A stretch of 16,364 bases of DNA from an uncultured bacterium (GCA_949288685.1 CASELB010000034.1:1-16364); one strand, 5' to 3'; positions 7,136-14,600 are shown, counted from the stretch's first letter. The notes: generated by a model from the sequence alone, not told the origin. Numbers and translations: made by a program.

Positions 7136-8725
7136 CTATTCAAAAAGTCCTTTAATTTTTTCTTCTATATCTTGCGGGTCAATTTCCATAGTGATTTTAT
7201 TAATATCTTGTGACACCTGATAAAGTTTTGCAGCTTCAACCTTGTCGCCAATAATAGTTGTTGCTCTTGCCAGATTAAAATATGCAAGTGCATAATTCGG
7301 ATTGGCTTCAATTGCGGATTTAAAAAGTTCAACCGCTCTTTGAATTCTGCCTAAATCATCCAAATATATAACTCCGAGGTTATTAAAAGCAATAGCATAA
7401 TTCTTATCAAATTTAATGGCAAGTTCATACTCTTGCATTGCCTGTTCCGTATCGCCTTTACCCCAGTATAAAAATCCGAGGTTACAATGAATTTTTGCAT
7501 TGTTGGGGTCTAATTCCAGTGCTTTCCTGTATATTGCGAGGGCATTGTCATAGTCTTCTTTGTCATAAAAAGCGCTGCCCATGTTTATATAAATATCAAT
7601 ATCATCAGGTGTAAGCATATACGCGGTCTGATAAGCGGAAATTGCACTGTCCGGATCCTGTTTGTTCTCTTGATATACAAACCCCAATGTTTGTGCAATT
7701 ACGCTTGTCCAGCGCTTGTTAGGATTTAAAGTAATTGCAGTCTGATAATTTTTAACTGCTAATTCAAATTCCCCTTTAATATAGAAAATATTGCCGAGGT
7801 TGGAATATAAATCCGGCATGTTAGGCGCCATAGAAATAAGTTTGTAATAAATATCAATCGCTTTGTCATAGTCGCCTTGTTCTTCGTAGGCTCTGCACAG
7901 ACGGCGGTACGCCTGAACATTCAAACTATCCAGCCAGATTGCCATTTTGTATTCACAGATTGCATCTTCATAATGTCCGCAAGCAACATAAATATCGCCT
8001 AAGAGACAGTAAAGTGATGCAAAGCCCGGTGCTTTTTCTATCGCGGAGTCATATAAATCTTTTGCTTTATCATATCTCTTTGCGCTCAAATAATAAAAAC
8101 CGAGCATAAATAAAGGGATAAAGCGCAGATAATATATATTTAAAAATACATTTTCTATAGCATCTTTATCAAAAGGGAGTGTCAAAACAGCTAATAAGTG
8201 TTCCCATTTAGCGAGCAAAGATGTTTTAAAATTCTTAAAAGACGAGGTATCATAAAGTTTATATAACAGATAATGCGCGTTAGAGCTGTTGACAACACCT
8301 TTTGCTGCTATCTTTGCAAATCTTTTGGCTTCTGAAAAATTTGCTTTTTTTGTAAAAATATCCGCTTTCAGGTAATATGCCTGTGAAAAATCTGTTTTTT
8401 TACCGATTGCAAGGTCAAGATAGTTATTTGCTTTATCAAAATCACCTTTATAATAAAATGCTTTACCCAGTTTATAAAATAATTCCGGTGAATCCATATA
8501 AGACTCAAGGGCTATCTGATATTCCGTAATTGCTTCATCTATGTACTGATAGGAATTAGAAATATCAAGGTGCCAGGCTACATATAAATCGCCTAAGCGG
8601 ACATGCAATTTTGCATTGTTGGGGTCTTTTGTTAATGAAAGTCTCAGTTTTTCAATTTCCCGCAAAACCTTGCTGGATTTTGTACTGTTAAATGTTTCTG
8701 TTTCTTTATCAAGCATTTTCTTCAT
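7136..8725 (-). CDS. TPR-repeat protein, about ten to eleven tetratricopeptide repeats
   Basis: A 529-residue protein made almost entirely of 34-residue TPR units, recognisable by repeated patterns such as YxNLGxxFYxKGxFxxAxxxYxxAIxLNPN. Repeats fill about 35-145 and about 205-515. They are separated by a less regular, more hydrophobic segment (about 150-205, including LLAVLTLPFDKDA and FIPLFMLGFYYL). No signal peptide or catalytic domain is seen. TPR solenoids bind partner proteins, so this is probably a scaffold or assembly factor; I cannot name its partner. It follows the PilZ-like gene by 27 bases and precedes nusB by 72 bases. Shine-Dalgarno pairing is weak, and an in-frame ATG at codon 4 is an alternative start. 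Confidence 0.9.
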   Translation of the reverse strand: MKKMLDKETETFNSTKSSKVLREIEKLRLSLTKDPNNAKLHVRLGDLYVAWHLDISNSYQYIDEAITEYQIALESYMDSPELFYKLGKAFYYKGDFDKANNYLDLAIGKKTDFSQAYYLKADIFTKKANFSEAKRFAKIAAKGVVNSSNAHYLLYKLYDTSSFKNFKTSLLAKWEHLLAVLTLPFDKDAIENVFLNIYYLRFIPLFMLGFYYLSAKRYDKAKDLYDSAIEKAPGFASLYCLLGDIYVACGHYEDAICEYKMAIWLDSLNVQAYRRLCRAYEEQGDYDKAIDIYYKLISMAPNMPDLYSNLGNIFYIKGEFELAVKNYQTAITLNPNKRWTSVIAQTLGFVYQENKQDPDSAISAYQTAYMLTPDDIDIYINMGSAFYDKEDYDNALAIYRKALELDPNNAKIHCNLGFLYWGKGDTEQAMQEYELAIKFDKNYAIAFNNLGVIYLDDLGRIQRAVELFKSAIEANPNYALAYFNLARATTIIGDKVEAAKLYQVSQDINKITMEIDPQDIEEKIKGLFE

Positions 8726-8752
8726 AATATATTATTCCACTATTTATCTCTA

Positions 8753-9346
8753 TTATCCCACACTATAAATAAAACGCAAAATATTTTGTCTGTCGGCTCC
8801 CGAAATTTTTGTGTAGGACATAACATATTCTTCCGGAAATACCTGATCAAATGAGTTTATTAGACCTGTAAATTCTATATTCCCGAATTCTTCATTTGTA
8901 AGAAGTGTAAAATCATAAATTGTTTCAAGCTCCAGTTTATTTTCGCATACAAACTTCAAACCCTTTGTCCCTATTTCTATAGTCTTTGCCGGATAAACCT
9001 TTCCTGATTTGTCTTTAATTATAAGTTCAAGGATTTCTTCTACAGACGGAGACTCTGTATAAGGTTCCATCCTGACTGCATTTGAATCATATTCTATTGA
9101 AAAATAATCTTCCAACCCGCCGTTTATTATTATTGAATTAAATGCAAGTATCCCTGCAGTAGAAAATACTCTTACACTTACTTCGCATCCGGTTCCCAAA
9201 AATTCTATATATCTCATAAAAGATTTTGGCAGTTCAACTATAAGTCTGTCAAATTCAACTGATGCGACTACGCAGGTTATTTCAACCGTTTTGTCGCCTT
9301 TGTTGAATATCAAATTCAGCTTTTGCCCTTCTCTTACAAGATTCAT
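8753..9346 (-). CDS. PilZ-like (YcgR-type) protein with degenerate c-di-GMP motif
   Basis: This 197-residue protein has the two-part layout of YcgR-like proteins: an N-terminal beta-rich domain (about 1-100) followed by a PilZ-like barrel (about 105-195). The barrel includes VYPAKTIEIGTKGLKF and ends DRQNILRFIYSVG. PilZ domains bind cyclic di-GMP through an RxxxR motif and a D/N-x-S-x-x-G motif. Here no RxxxR is visible near residue 92 (VRMEPYTESP), and the second motif reads EIGTKG (124-129), retaining only the last glycine. It may therefore bind the nucleotide poorly or act purely as a protein-interaction domain. The assignment is by overall pattern. It lies between the phosphoesterase and TPR genes; no flagellar or pilus gene is in the window. 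Confidence 0.6.
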   Translation of the reverse strand: MNLVREGQKLNLIFNKGDKTVEITCVVASVEFDRLIVELPKSFMRYIEFLGTGCEVSVRVFSTAGILAFNSIIINGGLEDYFSIEYDSNAVRMEPYTESPSVEEILELIIKDKSGKVYPAKTIEIGTKGLKFVCENKLELETIYDFTLLTNEEFGNIEFTGLINSFDQVFPEEYVMSYTKISGADRQNILRFIYSVG

Positions 9347-9390
9347 AATTTTATTGTAAGGAGTTTAGATTAAAAAAGCAAGAATCTCTA

Positions 9391-10167
9391 CTAATCTACA
9401 TGGCGGAGTTGTGTATAGATTGCATCATGAGTTTCAGGTATATCAATTATTTTATACTCTCCGGTTGTACTGTATGAAGGCGATATTATATGGGTGACGC
9501 CGTTAATTACCTGTTCATTATTTTCTTTAAAATGTCCGGATATAATTGCAAAAACATTTGTATGCTTTTCGAGCATATTTTTGTAAAGTTCAGATTTGTA
9601 TGTGTTATTTGCAAGGGTATCACTTTCTGTTAGCGGGAAATGCTGTAGTATTATAACCTTATTTTTACTATATTTGCTAAGCTGTTTGTCTAACCAATCG
9701 ACAGTTCCTTGTTTATAATATCCGTTTGAAGCCGTAACAAATTCCTTTGCCCCGTCTGCTACTATAAACACAATACCGCATTTTTTAAATCTGTAATTGG
9801 GATTAAGAGATTGCCCCAGCCCAAGTGCCTTAAAAACTTCTTCTCTATATGTTTCTTTGTTTAATCCTTTTTCTTTGGAAACATCTCTGTCACCTATTAC
9901 AATATATACCGGAAATTTAAGTTTTTTTACTTCTTTCAAAAATTCTTTTAGATATTCTTTTCTTGCTGCTGCGATATTATCACCTGTAAATACGACAAAA
10001 TCAATATTCTTAAGTGTATTGATATCTTCAACGCATTCAATCAGTGCGTCCTTGGTTTCCGGAGAATACTGTGCTTCCGCCACCTGAATAAATCTCAAAT
10101 CTTTTGCTTGCGACATTAATGCGCAATTTAATAACATGAAGGACAGAAAAATAATTTTTTTAATCAT
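9391..10167 (-). CDS. Exported calcineurin-like metallophosphoesterase with altered metal site
   Basis: A 258-residue protein with an N-terminal signal peptide (KK followed by a hydrophobic core, about 1-21) and a calcineurin-like fold. The order of motifs is correct: beta strand RFIQVAEAQ (25-33), FTGDN (60-64), VIGDRDV (90-96), LQHFPL (174-179) and SGHFKE (210-215). Several canonical metal ligands are replaced. The first DxH reads EAQ, GNH[DE] reads GDRD, and the final GHxH reads GHFK; D63, H176 and H212 remain. It may be a divergent enzyme with another metal set or a non-catalytic homologue. It probably acts in the periplasm. A possible promoter precedes it. Shine-Dalgarno pairing at the ATG is weak. 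Confidence 0.75.
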   Translation of the reverse strand: MIKKIIFLSFMLLNCALMSQAKDLRFIQVAEAQYSPETKDALIECVEDINTLKNIDFVVFTGDNIAAARKEYLKEFLKEVKKLKFPVYIVIGDRDVSKEKGLNKETYREEVFKALGLGQSLNPNYRFKKCGIVFIVADGAKEFVTASNGYYKQGTVDWLDKQLSKYSKNKVIILQHFPLTESDTLANNTYKSELYKNMLEKHTNVFAIISGHFKENNEQVINGVTHIISPSYSTTGEYKIIDIPETHDAIYTQLRHVD

Positions 10168-10176
10168 AGCTCTATA

Positions 10177-10212
10177 AAGTTAGCATAAAAAAAACAGGTT
10201 ATCAATATTCAA
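10177..10212 (-). promoter_or_regulatory. Possible sigma-70-type promoter before the phosphoesterase gene
   Basis: On the minus strand TTGATA (10200-10205) is followed after 17 bases by TAACTT (10177-10182). An overlapping alternative is TTGAAT (10207-10212) with TATGCT (10182-10187) at 19 bases. The region is AT-rich and noncoding. Either pairing is imperfect, and the first would leave almost no leader before the ATG at 10167. Confidence 0.3.
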
Positions 10213-10256
10213 TTGTTGTATAATAAACAGAAATAAATTCAGGATTAAATCCCGTA

Positions 10257-11318
10257 TTATTCTTCTTCTATAATAGTAATTGCTTCCTGCTTAATCTTAT
10301 CCGCTAATGTTTTACCGAGGACGATAGCTTTTTCCGATAAAGTATCACTTAAAACAGAACTGCAATTCCCGACTGCTACTATGGAATTTAAAAGAATAAG
10401 AGAACGATGAAGTTTATGGAAATCTTTAAGCCTTGTAATACAATCCAGGTAATGATTGAATAAAGTTTTAACATCAATATTTTTAAGCCTTTCGGGGTTT
10501 CCTGGAATTATATTCCAGCATAGCTTGCCGCCGGAATTTAAAAAATTATTTAATTTAAGCTCTTTATTCAGAAGTGTTACTAATTGTGTGTCAGGATTAA
10601 TCGTTAATATACTAAATCCGCCCTTTATTGCATAATTCCAATCTGTGCAGGTTGATGAGATAATCGCCGGTATGCCGCCGTTGTCTTTTATTGCTTTTGT
10701 GATTTTGTTTAAAATTGTATTAATTGCCCGTTTGGAACGATAAGAATTGTCCGGAACGTACGCTTTGCCCAATTCCGGTTCACTAACAAAGATAACCGGT
10801 GTTACTGCAGGATAAATGGTTTTCATTTCACAAATTTGTGAAATACATTGAAGACAGCACGATTTTACGACTAAATCCATTATTTTATGATTTTCAATAA
10901 CAAGCCCGCCGAGTTCATCGGTTAATAATAATCCAATAGTGATTGGACCTGTAATTTGTCCTGCGGCATATCTTGGCTTGTATTCTTCAATTATTCGCAG
11001 AAAATAATCAAAAAACACAGAGTTTGGACGATATTTTTTTAATTTTTCTATCGTAATGTTTTCAAAATCTTTAATTATCCCCGGACTTTTAGCCTGAAAT
11101 GCGTGGCTCATTGTATCAATATAATATTTCTTTTTAAGCAAATCATTTTTTACTCCGGGCAGAGTAGATAAAAATTGTGAAAACTGCCCCTCAATAGGGG
11201 AATAATTAGGTAATTGCGCCCAAAAAGGAATATCATAAAAATACTTACTTACAATATCAACAACTGCGTTGATATTCTTGTGCGGTAATATTCCTAAATG
11301 CAGGCAGGATATATCCAT
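10257..11318 (-). CDS. UROD/MetE-like superfamily protein (methionine synthase II-like), unusual active site
   Basis: A 353-residue protein resembling the UROD/cobalamin-independent methionine synthase-like barrel family. Supporting segments are LGILPHKNINAVVDIV (8-23; family GSLPH), DIPFWAQLP (29-37), GQITGPITIGLLLTDE (120-135), VIFVSEPELG (175-184), CWNIIPGNPE (267-276) and a late Cys in VGNCSSVLS (316-324). The middle motif, usually HCC followed by NTDW, reads AIISSTCTDW (218-227), so the expected His and Cys ligands are missing. Function is uncertain: methyl transfer is the family theme, and the substrate is unknown. The open frame reaches a TTG at 11331-11333, but GAGGAGAG immediately before the ATG at 11316-11318, together with the family N-terminus, favours the ATG. 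Confidence 0.75.
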   Translation of the reverse strand: MDISCLHLGILPHKNINAVVDIVSKYFYDIPFWAQLPNYSPIEGQFSQFLSTLPGVKNDLLKKKYYIDTMSHAFQAKSPGIIKDFENITIEKLKKYRPNSVFFDYFLRIIEEYKPRYAAGQITGPITIGLLLTDELGGLVIENHKIMDLVVKSCCLQCISQICEMKTIYPAVTPVIFVSEPELGKAYVPDNSYRSKRAINTILNKITKAIKDNGGIPAIISSTCTDWNYAIKGGFSILTINPDTQLVTLLNKELKLNNFLNSGGKLCWNIIPGNPERLKNIDVKTLFNHYLDCITRLKDFHKLHRSLILLNSIVAVGNCSSVLSDTLSEKAIVLGKTLADKIKQEAITIIEEE

Positions 11319-11319
11319 T

Positions 11320-11327
11320 CTCTCCTC
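11320..11327 (-). promoter_or_regulatory. Shine-Dalgarno site for the UROD/MetE-like gene
   Basis: GAGGAGAG on the minus strand lies directly before the ATG at 11316-11318. The upstream TTG alternative at 11331-11333 is preceded only by the terminator T-run. Confidence 0.6.
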
Positions 11328-11331
11328 ATAC

Positions 11332-11372
11332 AAAAAGAAAAAAGTACGGAGTACCTGTACTGATACTCCGTA
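11332..11372 (-). terminator. Intrinsic terminator after rplI
   Basis: TACGGAGTA (11345-11353) and TACTCCGTA (11364-11372) form a perfect nine-base-pair stem with a ten-base loop. On the minus strand the stem is followed at once by a C, six T, another C and five T. It starts 10 bases after the rplI stop. The stem itself is symmetric, but the other side lacks a T-run, so it acts for minus-strand transcripts. Confidence 0.9.
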
Positions 11373-11382
11373 TTAATAATTA

Positions 11383-11886
11383 TTAAACATTTTCTTCTGC
11401 ATTTTCAGCAGGTTCTTCAATAGATTCTTTGATAACTTCTGATGCCGTTACAACAACTTTCAGTTCAGTCTTAACTTTTGAAGTTAACTTGATTAACATA
11501 GTGTATTCACCGATTTTGTTGATTGGTGCATTTAAAGAAATAGTTTTCTTATCAATTTCTATACCGGCTTTTTCAAGTAATTCTTCGCAAAGACGTTTTG
11601 TTGTAATAGTACCGAATAACTTGCCGCTTTCACCTGCTTTTGCAGAAAGTTCAAGTTGTCCGATTTTTTCAATTTGTTCTGCTTTTGCAAGAGCTTCTGC
11701 ATGTAATTTTTCTTGTTTAGCTTTAATTCTTGCAATATTTTGTTCTCTGTTTTGAATAGCACCCGGAGTTGCTAATTCAGCATAATTTTTAGGTAAAAGA
11801 TAATTACGTGCGTAACCGTCCTTAACATTTACCAAATCACCGGCTTCGCCGACATTTTGTACATCTCTTTTCAATATGATTTGCAT
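11383..11886 (-). CDS. rplI: Ribosomal protein bL9
   Basis: bL9 binds 23S rRNA in the large subunit and extends away from the ribosome on a long helix. The N-terminal domain MQIILKRDVQNVGEAGDLV, with GYARNYLLPKNYAELAT (24-40), is the classic signature. A long charged linker helix (about 42-75) follows, then the C-terminal domain with SGKLFGTIT (87-95). At 167 residues it is slightly longer than usual because of an acidic tail (about 150-167, rich in Glu). AGGAG stands well placed before the ATG. It is away from its frequent partners rpsF, rpsR and dnaB, and instead has its own candidate promoter and a terminator, so it is probably a single-gene unit, possibly with read-through from rseP. Confidence 0.97.
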   Translation of the reverse strand: MQIILKRDVQNVGEAGDLVNVKDGYARNYLLPKNYAELATPGAIQNREQNIARIKAKQEKLHAEALAKAEQIEKIGQLELSAKAGESGKLFGTITTKRLCEELLEKAGIEIDKKTISLNAPINKIGEYTMLIKLTSKVKTELKVVVTASEVIKESIEEPAENAEENV

Positions 11887-11930
11887 TTTTGTTCTCCTAT
11901 TAATAGCTAGTGTACTTTCATCATAAATGA

Positions 11931-11959
11931 AACATATCCAAATGTACAGTATTTGTTAA
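11931..11959 (-). promoter_or_regulatory. Candidate sigma-70-type promoter for rplI
   Basis: On the minus strand TTAACA (11954-11959) is separated by exactly 17 bases from TATGTT (11931-11936). Both lie in the 78-base gap between the rseP stop and rplI. This would give an rplI leader of roughly 35-40 bases. The boxes match consensus at five and four of six positions. Confidence 0.45.
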
Positions 11960-11964
11960 TTTTT

Positions 11965-13338
11965 TTAAAATTTATGTATTATAAGTGCGTATATATCATT
12001 GAAAATTATATATATCATCAGCAATATTAACAGCGAAAAGAATACTGACGCTATTTTGTTAATGACTTCTTCATTCAGTTTTCTGCCTGTTATTTTTTCA
12101 ATAGTCATAAATAAAAGGTGTCCGCCGTCAAGTGCCGGAATAGGAAGAATGTTTATTAACGCAAGGTTCATGGATATTAGAGCTGTTAAAAGCAGTCCGG
12201 GGAAAATTCCGCCGTACGCTATTTCGTCACCGCCTATCTTGGTTATTGCTATAACTCCATGCAAATCACTTAACGGTACATTACCGCTGAATATTTGTCC
12301 TAGCCCGTACAACATTAAAAAAGTATTATCTATCAGGTATTTTATACTTGATTGTAATATTGCTGCAGGTGTTTTTGTTTCAATATTGATTTCTTTAATC
12401 TCAAGTTCTACGCCAAGAGCACCTTTTTCATTTATATAAACCGGTAACAGTTTAATCTCTTCCCCGTTTCTTAATACTGTAATGTCAAGCGGGTGAGTAT
12501 TATCTGACATAGCTTCTGCAAGTTCATACAAAGTGTATTTGCCGTCGGAAGTATAATAATTTTTATTTTCTTTACTCAACTCGTCGCGTAATTTAACAGC
12601 GTTGTCAGATATTTTAATCTGGGTATCTTCAGGGTATTTTGCGCCTTTAGATTCATACTTGTCGAGTATAACCTTGTTTTCATAAATTGTTTCCGGCAGT
12701 CGTATATTTACTCCGGACGGTATAACTTCATTTTGTTCAAGCGCCGGATTTAATTCTTTTAAAACACTGTAGGTTCTGTCAATAATATTTTGGGTTGTTT
12801 TCCCGTCAAAACCTTTACTCATTTTTATGTACGTTAAAAAGGAATAAACATTGTCAATTTTTTGTCCGTTAACGGTTTGGAATTTATCACCCTCTTTTAA
12901 TCCTGATTGCCATACAGAATAATCGGCAGGTGCTACAATTTTTTTTGCGTATATATCATAAGTGCCTGACGGCAAATGCCCCCAGAGGGCAGCCGTAAGA
13001 AACACAAGAATAACAGCGCATATTACGTTTGCAATGACTCCGGCAGATACAACTACCGCTTTTTGATAATAGGGACGGTTGATAAATCTTTCCTTTGAAT
13101 CCGCAGGTAATGTACAGTTTTCGTCGTCGTCAGGGAATGATACATATCCGCCAAGAAGAAACGCATGTACACAAACAGTCGTATCTCCTATCTTTTTTTC
13201 ATACAGAGTAGGACCTACAGGAAGTCCGAAACCGAATTTATCGACTTTCATTCCGAAAAATTTAGCCGTAAAAAAGTGACCTGCCTCATGGACAAGGATT
13301 AGCAAACTTAGAAGAAGTATCATTATTATAAGTGACAT
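11965..13338 (-). CDS. rseP: RseP-type site-2 (M50) intramembrane zinc metalloprotease
   Basis: A 457-residue membrane protein. HEAGH (17-21) in the first membrane helix provides the two zinc His and the catalytic Glu. NILPIPALDGGH (396-407) near the C-terminus provides the zinc Asp. Site-2 proteases of this kind cut membrane-bound anti-sigma factors and remnant signal peptides. A periplasmic PDZ region begins at about 136 (SGLKEGDKFQTVNGQKID, 145-162). A strand resembling the end of a PDZ domain, LDITVLRNGEEIKLLPV, occurs only at 284-300. About 95 intervening residues (173-267) look like an insertion or a diverged second domain. AGGGGA precedes the ATG, and the uppP stop lies 15 bases upstream. 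The substrate in this organism is unknown. Confidence 0.92.
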   Translation of the reverse strand: MSLIIMILLLSLLILVHEAGHFFTAKFFGMKVDKFGFGLPVGPTLYEKKIGDTTVCVHAFLLGGYVSFPDDDENCTLPADSKERFINRPYYQKAVVVSAGVIANVICAVILVFLTAALWGHLPSGTYDIYAKKIVAPADYSVWQSGLKEGDKFQTVNGQKIDNVYSFLTYIKMSKGFDGKTTQNIIDRTYSVLKELNPALEQNEVIPSGVNIRLPETIYENKVILDKYESKGAKYPEDTQIKISDNAVKLRDELSKENKNYYTSDGKYTLYELAEAMSDNTHPLDITVLRNGEEIKLLPVYINEKGALGVELEIKEINIETKTPAAILQSSIKYLIDNTFLMLYGLGQIFSGNVPLSDLHGVIAITKIGGDEIAYGGIFPGLLLTALISMNLALINILPIPALDGGHLLFMTIEKITGRKLNEEVINKIASVFFSLLILLMIYIIFNDIYALIIHKF

Positions 13339-13353
13339 ATTTTCCCCTTTTAT

Positions 13354-14196
13354 TTATTTAACAAAATAGAATAATGCGGTCATTGCAAAACCGATTAACA
13401 AACAGTATATACCAAAAATTTTGAGTGAAAATTTTGATACAAATTTGATAAAGTATTTAATACAAAAATATCCTACAATTCCTGATACAATTGCTCCGGT
13501 CGCAAGCAGCAGAAAATCAAACTGCGCAACTTCATTCAAATCCAGTTTTATAAAAGGATATAACATAGAAGCTCCGAGGATTATCGGTATGCTGAGCAGA
13601 AAAGAGTAGTTTGCGCTGGTATTTCTGTCAAGCCCGCATAGCAATCCTGTTGAAATAGTTAGCCCTGAACGGGAAAAACCAGGCAGCGCTGCCAAGCCTT
13701 GTGCGATTGCTATTAGAATGGCTGATTTCCAGTCAAGTAAAGATTTTTTTTCCAGAATATTTTTTGAAATGTACTCGCTGAAAAGAAGCAGAAAGCCTGT
13801 AAAAGTAAGCAATACACCTACTATTGCAGGTGAGAAAACCAGCATTTCCGCAACATCGTGCAGCGGATATGCAATGAGTACGGTTACAAAAGTTCCGGCA
13901 ATTATATATACGCCCAGTTTTGCTTCAGGATTGCTAAAATCTTTGTTTTTGCAAGCATTAAAAAGAGCTTTTATAATGTTCCAGATTTCCTTTCTGTAAA
14001 AGATAAGCACTGCAATAAGCGTTCCGAAATGTAAAACAATATCAAGGAAAACCTCTTGTGCATTATAGACTGTTTCCGTACCTTTAAAGAGTTTACAAAT
14101 ATTTGATGTAAATACAAGGTGTGCGGAGCTTGAGATAGGCAGAAACTCGCTTAACCCTTGTACTATTCCCATTATAATAACTTCAATATATCCCAT
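13354..14196 (-). CDS. uppP: UppP/BacA undecaprenyl-diphosphatase
   Basis: A polytopic membrane phosphatase of 280 residues that removes one phosphate from undecaprenyl diphosphate, regenerating the lipid carrier for murein, LPS and other polymers; overexpression in other bacteria gives bacitracin resistance. Both family motifs are present: QGLSEFLPISSSAH (13-26), with the catalytic glutamate, and ALPGFSRSGLTISTGL (170-185), with the conserved arginine. Seven to eight hydrophobic helices are evident. The ATG is two bases after the queD stop, and its GAGG Shine-Dalgarno sequence is inside the last codons of queD, so translation is coupled. Its product feeds the MraY and MurG steps encoded at the left end of the window. 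Confidence 0.96.
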   Translation of the reverse strand: MGYIEVIIMGIVQGLSEFLPISSSAHLVFTSNICKLFKGTETVYNAQEVFLDIVLHFGTLIAVLIFYRKEIWNIIKALFNACKNKDFSNPEAKLGVYIIAGTFVTVLIAYPLHDVAEMLVFSPAIVGVLLTFTGFLLLFSEYISKNILEKKSLLDWKSAILIAIAQGLAALPGFSRSGLTISTGLLCGLDRNTSANYSFLLSIPIILGASMLYPFIKLDLNEVAQFDFLLLATGAIVSGIVGYFCIKYFIKFVSKFSLKIFGIYCLLIGFAMTALFYFVK

Positions 14197-14198
14197 TT

Positions 14199-14558
14199 TT
14201 AATCCTCAAAATAACTTGCACAAGATGTTGATGTTTCCCAGATTGAAATTTTGTATAGTTGCGGGAACTCTTCTTTTAAACGGTCATAAATAAACTTGGC
14301 AAGAGTTTCACTGCTCGGGCTGATTCCTTTAAACTCCGGTAATTCGTTAATATCTGAATGATCAAGATAGTCAAGAACTTTTTTCATTGAGGCTTTTAAT
14401 ACTTTATAATCAACAAGTATATTGCTTTTGTCCAGTTCATTGCCTCTTATATACGCCTCAACAAGCCAATTGTGCCCGTGCTGGTTCTCACACTCTCCGT
14501 CATAATTGAGTAAATGATGCGCCGCAGAAAAATCCATCTGCTTTTTAATCTCGTACAT
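14199..14558 (-). CDS. queD: QueD, 6-carboxy-tetrahydropterin synthase (PTPS family)
   Basis: This 119-residue protein has the 6-pyruvoyl-tetrahydropterin synthase fold. Zinc ligands are expected from H14/H15 (SAAHHL), H27 and H29 in CENQHGHNW. C23 is the catalytic Cys, D66-H67 in LDHSDIN are the partner residues, and E108 in WETSTS binds the pterin. The short bacterial length and the Cys-x3-HGH arrangement fit QueD, which turns dihydroneopterin triphosphate into 6-carboxy-tetrahydropterin on the path to queuosine. A PTPS-III or biopterin-type activity cannot be excluded. No queC, queE or queF is in the window. The start has a strong AAGGAGAGG, but that site sits in a hairpin (14557-14581). 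Confidence 0.9.
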   Translation of the reverse strand: MYEIKKQMDFSAAHHLLNYDGECENQHGHNWLVEAYIRGNELDKSNILVDYKVLKASMKKVLDYLDHSDINELPEFKGISPSSETLAKFIYDRLKEEFPQLYKISIWETSTSCASYFED

Positions 14559-14581
14559 TATCCTCTCCTTTTTAGGATAAT
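14557..14581 (-). promoter_or_regulatory. Hairpin enclosing the queD ribosome-binding site
   Basis: ATTATCCT and AGGATAAT form a perfect eight-base-pair stem. The nine-base loop (AAAAAGGAG on the minus strand) holds the core Shine-Dalgarno sequence, and the second arm runs into the first two bases of the queD ATG. No T-run follows, so it is not a terminator. It could modulate initiation; this is unproven. Confidence 0.4.
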
Positions 14582-14600
14582 TTTAACACAAATATACTTT

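Noticed and set aside
9365..9400. Inverted AGATTA/TAATCT with T6 after the phosphoesterase gene as a terminator
   Set aside because: Only six A/T-rich pairs flank about 20 unpaired bases, with the T-run inside the loop instead of after the stem.
10240..10256. GGATT/AATCC inverted repeat after the UROD/MetE-like gene as a terminator
   Set aside because: The arms are separated by one base, so at most four pairs can form, and there is no T-run.
11999..12439. Plus-strand open frame of 146 codons
   Set aside because: It is antisense to the conserved C-terminal half of rseP, with no ribosome-binding site or recognisable domain.
14559..14600. preQ1-type riboswitch before queD
   Set aside because: The leader is only 42 bases and shows a simple hairpin over the ribosome-binding site, without the pseudoknot and A-rich tail pattern of a preQ1 aptamer.
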